Below, piece by piece: positions 60,616-64,000 of a stretch of 64,000 bases of DNA. Location: assembly GCF_026127265.1 (NCBI RefSeq), contig NZ_WWFG01000001.1, forward strand, positions 2,085,501-2,149,500, given 5' to 3'. A program made the translations under genes and the position numbers. The DNA comes from Nostoc sp. KVJ3 (GTDB taxonomy: Bacteria > Cyanobacteriota > Cyanobacteriia > Cyanobacteriales > Nostocaceae). The first letter of the stretch is position 1. Each line of letters begins with the position of its first letter. The notes beneath the pieces are model-generated. The model saw only the letters and a program-made list of their open reading frames with translations. It made no database searches and was not told the DNA's origin.

Positions 60616-60629
60616 AATTTTCTCCAATT

Positions 60630-60695
60630 TTGTCATTTGTCATTTGTCATTTGTCACTTGTCTTTAGCTAATGACTAATGACTAATAACTAATGA
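60630..60695. repeat. GTCATTT / TAATGAC array between rpsS and rplV
   Basis: Four GTCA(T/C)TT units face four TAATGAC-type units. The array runs up to the rpsS stop codon. Confidence 0.85.
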
Positions 60696-60974
60696 CTACC
60701 TACCCGCTTTTTTGTCGCTTTTTCCATGACCCCTGTAGGTGCGTGTCGGGGAAAATTCACCCAACTTGTGTCCCACCATCTGTTCATTCACAAATACTGG
60801 AACGTGTTGCCGTCCGTTGTGAACAGCTATGGTATGACCTACCATTAGGGGCAAAATTGTCGAAGCTCGTGACCAAGTTTTAATAACTTCTTTTCTGTTG
60901 CTGTCGTTGAGCTTTTCAATTTTCTTGAGAAGATGATCCGCAACGAAGGGACCTTTTTTTAGAGAACGACCCAT
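60696..60974 (-). CDS. rpsS: Ribosomal protein S19
   Basis: 92 residues from ATG 60974 (MGRSLKKGPFVADHLLKKIEK), the normal S19 start and length. An upstream in-frame ATG would add 31 residues (KTQDSKLETQNLKLKTQNS), which are a translation of a heptamer array and not protein. ITHNVGQ-type core: PLMVGHTIAVHNGRQHVPVFV. Confidence 0.98.
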   Translation of the reverse strand: MGRSLKKGPFVADHLLKKIEKLNDSNRKEVIKTWSRASTILPLMVGHTIAVHNGRQHVPVFVNEQMVGHKLGEFSPTRTYRGHGKSDKKAGR

Positions 60975-60979
60975 ATTTT

Positions 60980-61098
60980 TAAGTGCTGAGTTCTGAGTTT
61001 TGAGTTTTAAGTTTTGAGTCTCAAGTTTTGAGTCTTGAGTTTTAAGTGTTGAGTTTGAGAATTTCACTCAGCACTCGTTACTCGGTACTCATTACTGA
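60980..61098. repeat. GTTTTGA / CTCAGCACT array between rplB and rpsS
   Basis: About ten units of the form (G/T)AGTTTT, then CACTCAGCACTCGTTACTCGGTACTC. It runs without a stop codon in the rpsS reading phase and mimics an N-terminal extension. Confidence 0.8.
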
Positions 61099-61962
61099 TT
61101 AAGACTCACGACCACCACGACCGCGTTTAGAAGACTTACGGCGACGACGCACAATGAACTTACTGCTAAGTTTCTTGCGATTGCGTGTCTTCGCGCCCAA
61201 TGTGGGTTTACCCCAAGGCGTAACAGGCCCCGATCTACCGATAGGTGCTCTACCTTCACCACCACCATGTGGGTGATCCACTGGGTTCATGACGCTACCC
61301 CTAACCTTCGGACGACGACCTTTCCAGCGATTTCTTCCTGCTTTACCTGCACTCAGGTTTCTCGCATCGGTGTTGCCTACTTGTCCAATGGTGGCGTAGC
61401 AATCGCGCCGAATTAAGCGGACTTCTCCTGAAGGCAACTTGAGAGTTACATAATCACCTTCTTTTGCCACAACTTGAGCGCTAGCACCAGCAGCACGCAC
61501 GATTTGACCACCTTTGCCAGGAGTCATTTCTACGTTGTGAACACTAGTACCCAAGGGAATCCTTGATAGAGGCAAAGCATTACCATCTTCAAAGGGAGAT
61601 TCAGGGCCAGAAACAATTATTGTTCCAACTTTCAACCCGTTGGGATGAAGGATATACCGTTTTTCGCCATCTTGGTAATACAAAAGGGCAATTCGGGCAT
61701 TGCGGTTAGGATCGTATTCAATTGCTGCGACTTTGGCAGGAATATTATGTTTATCCCTTTTAAAATCGATGATCCGGTAAAGTTGTTTGTGTCCGCCACC
61801 CCGACGACGACTGGTAATCCGCCCGGTATTATTCCGACCTTTGGCGCGATGCTTCGAGGTAGTTAGGGATTTCTCTGGCTCGGTTTTTGTGATTTCCGCA
61901 AAGTCAGAAACTGTAACTTGGCGAGTGCTGGGGGTATAAGGGCGGTAAGAACGAGTACCCAT
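61099..61962 (-). CDS. rplB: Ribosomal protein L2
   Basis: 287 residues, with GRNNTGRITSRRRGGGHKQLYRIIDFKRDK, the peptidyl-transferase-proximal GSVMNPVDHPHGGGEGRAPIGR histidine, and the basic C-terminal tail. It follows rplW after a GGATTTT array. Confidence 0.98.
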   Translation of the reverse strand: MGTRSYRPYTPSTRQVTVSDFAEITKTEPEKSLTTSKHRAKGRNNTGRITSRRRGGGHKQLYRIIDFKRDKHNIPAKVAAIEYDPNRNARIALLYYQDGEKRYILHPNGLKVGTIIVSGPESPFEDGNALPLSRIPLGTSVHNVEMTPGKGGQIVRAAGASAQVVAKEGDYVTLKLPSGEVRLIRRDCYATIGQVGNTDARNLSAGKAGRNRWKGRRPKVRGSVMNPVDHPHGGGEGRAPIGRSGPVTPWGKPTLGAKTRNRKKLSSKFIVRRRRKSSKRGRGGRES

Positions 61963-61965
61963 AAT

Positions 61966-62103
61966 CTATTTTGGATTTTGGATTTTGGATTTACTTAAAT
62001 TTCGGATTTTGAATTTTGGATTTAATGAGTGTTTAACTAATTGCAACCATCTTTGGTATTTATTCAGTCAACTCCTCAATCTAAAATCTAAAATCTAAAA
62101 TTC
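61966..62103. repeat. GGATTTT / TCTAAAA array between rplW and rplB
   Basis: TTTTGGATTTTGGATTTTGGATT type units at 61966-62025 and (AATCTAA) units at 62080-62100 are complementary. Confidence 0.8.
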
Positions 62104-62418
62104 CTAGACTTCTGGGAATAGAACTTGTCTAATCTTGTCTTCATCCCCAGGTGCGACTGTAACAATAGCTCGCTTATATTGGGGCTTATAACCGATAAAT
62201 TTACCAACGCGCCGCTTTTTACGTGGTGGTAAGGTGGTGTTGACTTTTACAACCTTGACCTGAAATAAGTCTTCGATCGCAGCCTTGATTTCTGGCTTAG
62301 ATGCCTTTGGAATTACTTCAAAGGTGTACTTATTTTGTTCCATCAAGATAGTCGCTTTTTCGGTGACTATTGGGCGACGTACTAAGTCGGCAAGATCGCG
62401 GGGGTCAAAGCTAGGCAC
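62104..62418 (-). CDS. rplW: Ribosomal protein L23
   Basis: 104 residues: RPIVTEKATILMEQNKYTFEVIPKASKPEIKAAIEDLFQVKVVKVNT. It lies at the exit of the tunnel. It starts with GTG inside rplD (overlap of eight bases, GTGCCTAG), so translation is coupled. Confidence 0.97.
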   Translation of the reverse strand: MPSFDPRDLADLVRRPIVTEKATILMEQNKYTFEVIPKASKPEIKAAIEDLFQVKVVKVNTTLPPRKKRRVGKFIGYKPQYKRAIVTVAPGDEDKIRQVLFPEV

Positions 62419-63049
62419 TGTAGACCTCCTGAATTTTTTCTAGGGCTGATGCCGTAACTACAATTTTGTCAGCGTGCAGTAAATCAAAAACATTTAGCTG
62501 GTCGGCTGCAATTAGTTTTAAATTTTCAATGTTGCGGGCTGACAAATAAACATTATCTGTATCCGCAATTTCAGACAAAATTAAGAGTGCCTTGCTTTCT
62601 GGTGCTACTCCCCAACGGGCAAGTGCTGCTACTAAGTCTTTAGTCTTCGGGCGAGATAGTTCGGTGCTAAATTCTTCTACTACGATCAAGTCATCAATAC
62701 GACTCACAAATGCTGTCCGCAGTGCTAAACGTCGCTCTTTGCGGTTCAACTTGAGGTTAAAGTCTCTGGGTTTTGGCCCAAAGATCACACCACCACCACG
62801 CCACAGAGGTGAACGAATAGACCCAGCACGAGCGCGACCAGTACCTTTTTGTCGCCAAGGTTTGCGACCGCCGCCTCTAACTTCCGCACGAGTTTTTGTA
62901 CTGGCATTTCCTTGACGAGCATTAGTCAATTGCCGTACCAAGGCGCGGTGTACAATGTGAGACGCTGTTTCTTCCTTGGCAACGCGCAACTCGAAGGTCG
63001 TCTCGCCGACCTGTTCTCCTTGCCAATTTTTAACTACGCTTTCAACCAT
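62411..63049 (-). CDS. rplD: Ribosomal protein L4
   Basis: 212 residues from ATG 63049 (MVESVVKNWQGEQVGETTFEL); an ATG at 63079 would add ten residues from a repeat. The tunnel loop is NASTKTRAEVRGGGRKPWRQKGTGRARAGSIRSPLWRGGGVIFGP. In E. coli L4 also represses its own operon; whether that holds here is unknown. Confidence 0.97.
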   Translation of the reverse strand: MVESVVKNWQGEQVGETTFELRVAKEETASHIVHRALVRQLTNARQGNASTKTRAEVRGGGRKPWRQKGTGRARAGSIRSPLWRGGGVIFGPKPRDFNLKLNRKERRLALRTAFVSRIDDLIVVEEFSTELSRPKTKDLVAALARWGVAPESKALLILSEIADTDNVYLSARNIENLKLIAADQLNVFDLLHADKIVVTASALEKIQEVYSA

Positions 63050-63054
63050 CTTTC

Positions 63055-63150
63055 TTATTTGTCCTTTGTCATCTGTCATCTGTCATTTGTCTTTTGCCAT
63101 TTGTCCTTAGCCAATGACTACTGACTAATGACTTTTGACTAATGACTTTT
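63055..63150. repeat. GTCATCT / AATGACT array between rplC and rplD
   Basis: About seven TTTGTC(A/C)-type units and five AATGAC-type units in complementary orientation. Confidence 0.85.
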
Positions 63151-63152
63151 GA

Positions 63153-63785
63153 CTATCCCACTACTTTTGCAGGTACAACACTTACTAGAGCGCCTGGTTT
63201 ACCAGGAATGGCTCCCTTAATTAGTAATAAATTGCGTTCTGCATCAACTCGCACTATGGTCAGCTTACGGATTGTGATGCGTTTACCACCTAAACGTCCT
63301 GCCATCCGCTTACCTGGATAGACACGACCGGGCGTTGTACCAGCACCAATAGAACCTGGCGCTCTGTGGTTTTTGGAACCGTGTGACATAGGCCCACGAG
63401 CAAAGTTGTTGCGCTTCTGGTTTCCCGCAAAACCGCGACCGATGCTTGTGCCGACTACATCGACAATTTGACCCGCACTAAAAATATCTGCTTTAATCTG
63501 TTGACCTAAAGCATAATCACTAGAATTATCAGTGTGATATTCATTTAGGTGACGCAATGCTGGGGCAGATGATTTAGCCAAATGACCCAGTAGTGGTCTG
63601 TTGAGTGCCTTTGGTTTAACTTCGCCAAAACCAACTTGAATGGCAAAGTAACCGTCGGTTTGTTTCGTTTTAACTTGTGTTACGGTGCATGGCCCTGCTT
63701 GAATGACAGTCACAGGAATGGCTACTCCTGCTTCGTCAAATATTTGGGTCATGCCCAGCTTGGTGCCGAGAATACCTACAGACAC
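63153..63785 (-). CDS. rplC: Ribosomal protein L3
   Basis: 210 residues: MSVGILGTKLGMTQIFDEAGVAIPVTVIQAG and GRGFAGNQKRNNFARGPMSHGSKNHRAPGSIGAGTTPGRVYPGK, which approaches the peptidyl-transferase centre. It starts with GTG, preceded by AAGGAG eleven bases upstream. It heads the run; rpsJ is not in front of it, as is usual in cyanobacteria. Confidence 0.98.
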   Translation of the reverse strand: MSVGILGTKLGMTQIFDEAGVAIPVTVIQAGPCTVTQVKTKQTDGYFAIQVGFGEVKPKALNRPLLGHLAKSSAPALRHLNEYHTDNSSDYALGQQIKADIFSAGQIVDVVGTSIGRGFAGNQKRNNFARGPMSHGSKNHRAPGSIGAGTTPGRVYPGKRMAGRLGGKRITIRKLTIVRVDAERNLLLIKGAIPGKPGALVSVVPAKVVG

Positions 63786-63867
63786 AGTAACTGGTTCTCC
63801 TTTCTACTTGCTGACCTTGGAATTGGACTCTAGAGGACACGCTTTGTACGCATCAGTTTAGGCTGGG

Positions 63868-64000
63868 TTAGCCTACGAAATTTGGAATGGTTTTAGTAAA
63901 CCAATCCAAATGCTTTTGGGACACAACAAACCGTGTCCGTACTGCTTGGTGAATCTGTTTAGCTTCACTCAATAGATCACCAGAACAGCTACAATTCTCT
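63868..64000 (-). CDS. 3' end of an unidentified gene (partial)
   Basis: The minus strand has an open frame from the right edge to a TAA at 63868-63870: 43 residues including SEAKQIHQAVRTRFVVSQKH and ending LDWFTKTIPNFVG. Composition is protein-like. I do not recognise the family. Because it ends 82 bases before rplC on the same strand, it may be co-transcribed or may end ahead of the main ribosomal promoter. Confidence 0.55.
   Translation of the reverse strand, partial: ENCSCSGDLLSEAKQIHQAVRTRFVVSQKHLDWFTKTIPNFVG

Noticed and set aside
60975..61067. 31-residue N-terminal extension of S19 (KTQDSKLETQNLKLKTQNS)
   Set aside because: A translation of a heptamer array; S19 normally begins MGRSLKKGPFV.

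Overview
The window is chromosomal DNA of a filamentous (Nostoc/Anabaena-like) cyanobacterium. The evidence is the very frequent octamer GCGATCGC (HIP1), dense short tandem heptanucleotide repeats (CCCAATN, TAATGAC, GTCATTT, GGATTTT and relatives) between genes, several dispersed palindromic repeats, and genes typical of the group (Ycf36/CGLD27, DUF3318, DUF2887, DUF29, and a ribosomal operon laid out in cyanobacterial order with truA inside and without rpmD or rpsN). Genus-level placement is inference.

Layout. 1-1229: AT-rich DNA without a confident gene, ending in a MITE-like element. 1230-7139: scattered conserved genes (acidic cyanobacterial protein, IscA/SufA-type Fe-S protein, TPR protein, small membrane protein, TIGR01777 epimerase, FHA protein) separated by repeats. 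7384-11570: Cu(+)-type P-ATPase, then small membrane proteins (an unlisted 59-residue one, DUF2752, two TM2 proteins). 12060-17122: CPBP membrane protease, an unknown 424-residue protein with a hydrophobic segment and coiled coil, a retropepsin-like protein, a LysR regulator. 17226-23624: methyltransferase, YbjN-like and DUF3318 proteins, QueE, a STAS-sugar transferase fusion behind a leader reading frame, and a DUF697 GTPase. 23843-24633: a HigBA module whose toxin gene is frameshifted, then initiator tRNA-Met. 24680-28483: asparaginase, Ycf36/CGLD27 and RsfS, then a WcaI-like glycosyltransferase. 28771-36039: orphan C5 DNA methyltransferase, deoC-recO-MFS run, GT4 glycosyltransferase, DUF29. 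36103-41485: toxin-first PIN module, metalloprotease-secG-gpmI run, ABC-F ATPase. 41641-45621: a small accessory patch (DUF2887, unknown protein, MITE, HEPN protein, XRE regulator with a two-site operator candidate, unknown protein).

45637-63785 is one long minus-strand run of translation genes: rplC-D-W-B, rpsS, rplV, rpsC, rplP, rpmC, rpsQ, rplN-X-E, rpsH, rplF-R, rpsE, rplO, secY, adk, infA, rpmJ, rpsM, rpsK, rpoA, rplQ, truA, rplM, rpsI, rpmE, prfA. Many neighbours abut or overlap by 1-8 bases. Most of the wider gaps are filled by heptamer arrays whose two halves are complementary. The 3' end of an unidentified gene enters at the right edge.

The most interesting signals are repeats that have become coding sequence (in the P-ATPase twice, the epimerase, recO, the GTPase and the tail of ribosomal protein S3), the broken HigB toxin beside an intact antitoxin, the ideal ribosome binding site that serves a 16-codon leader ahead of the STAS-sugar transferase, the paired operator in front of the XRE gene, and several gene relics. 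I found no complete insertion sequence, prophage or CRISPR array, and no clear multi-gene new defence system.
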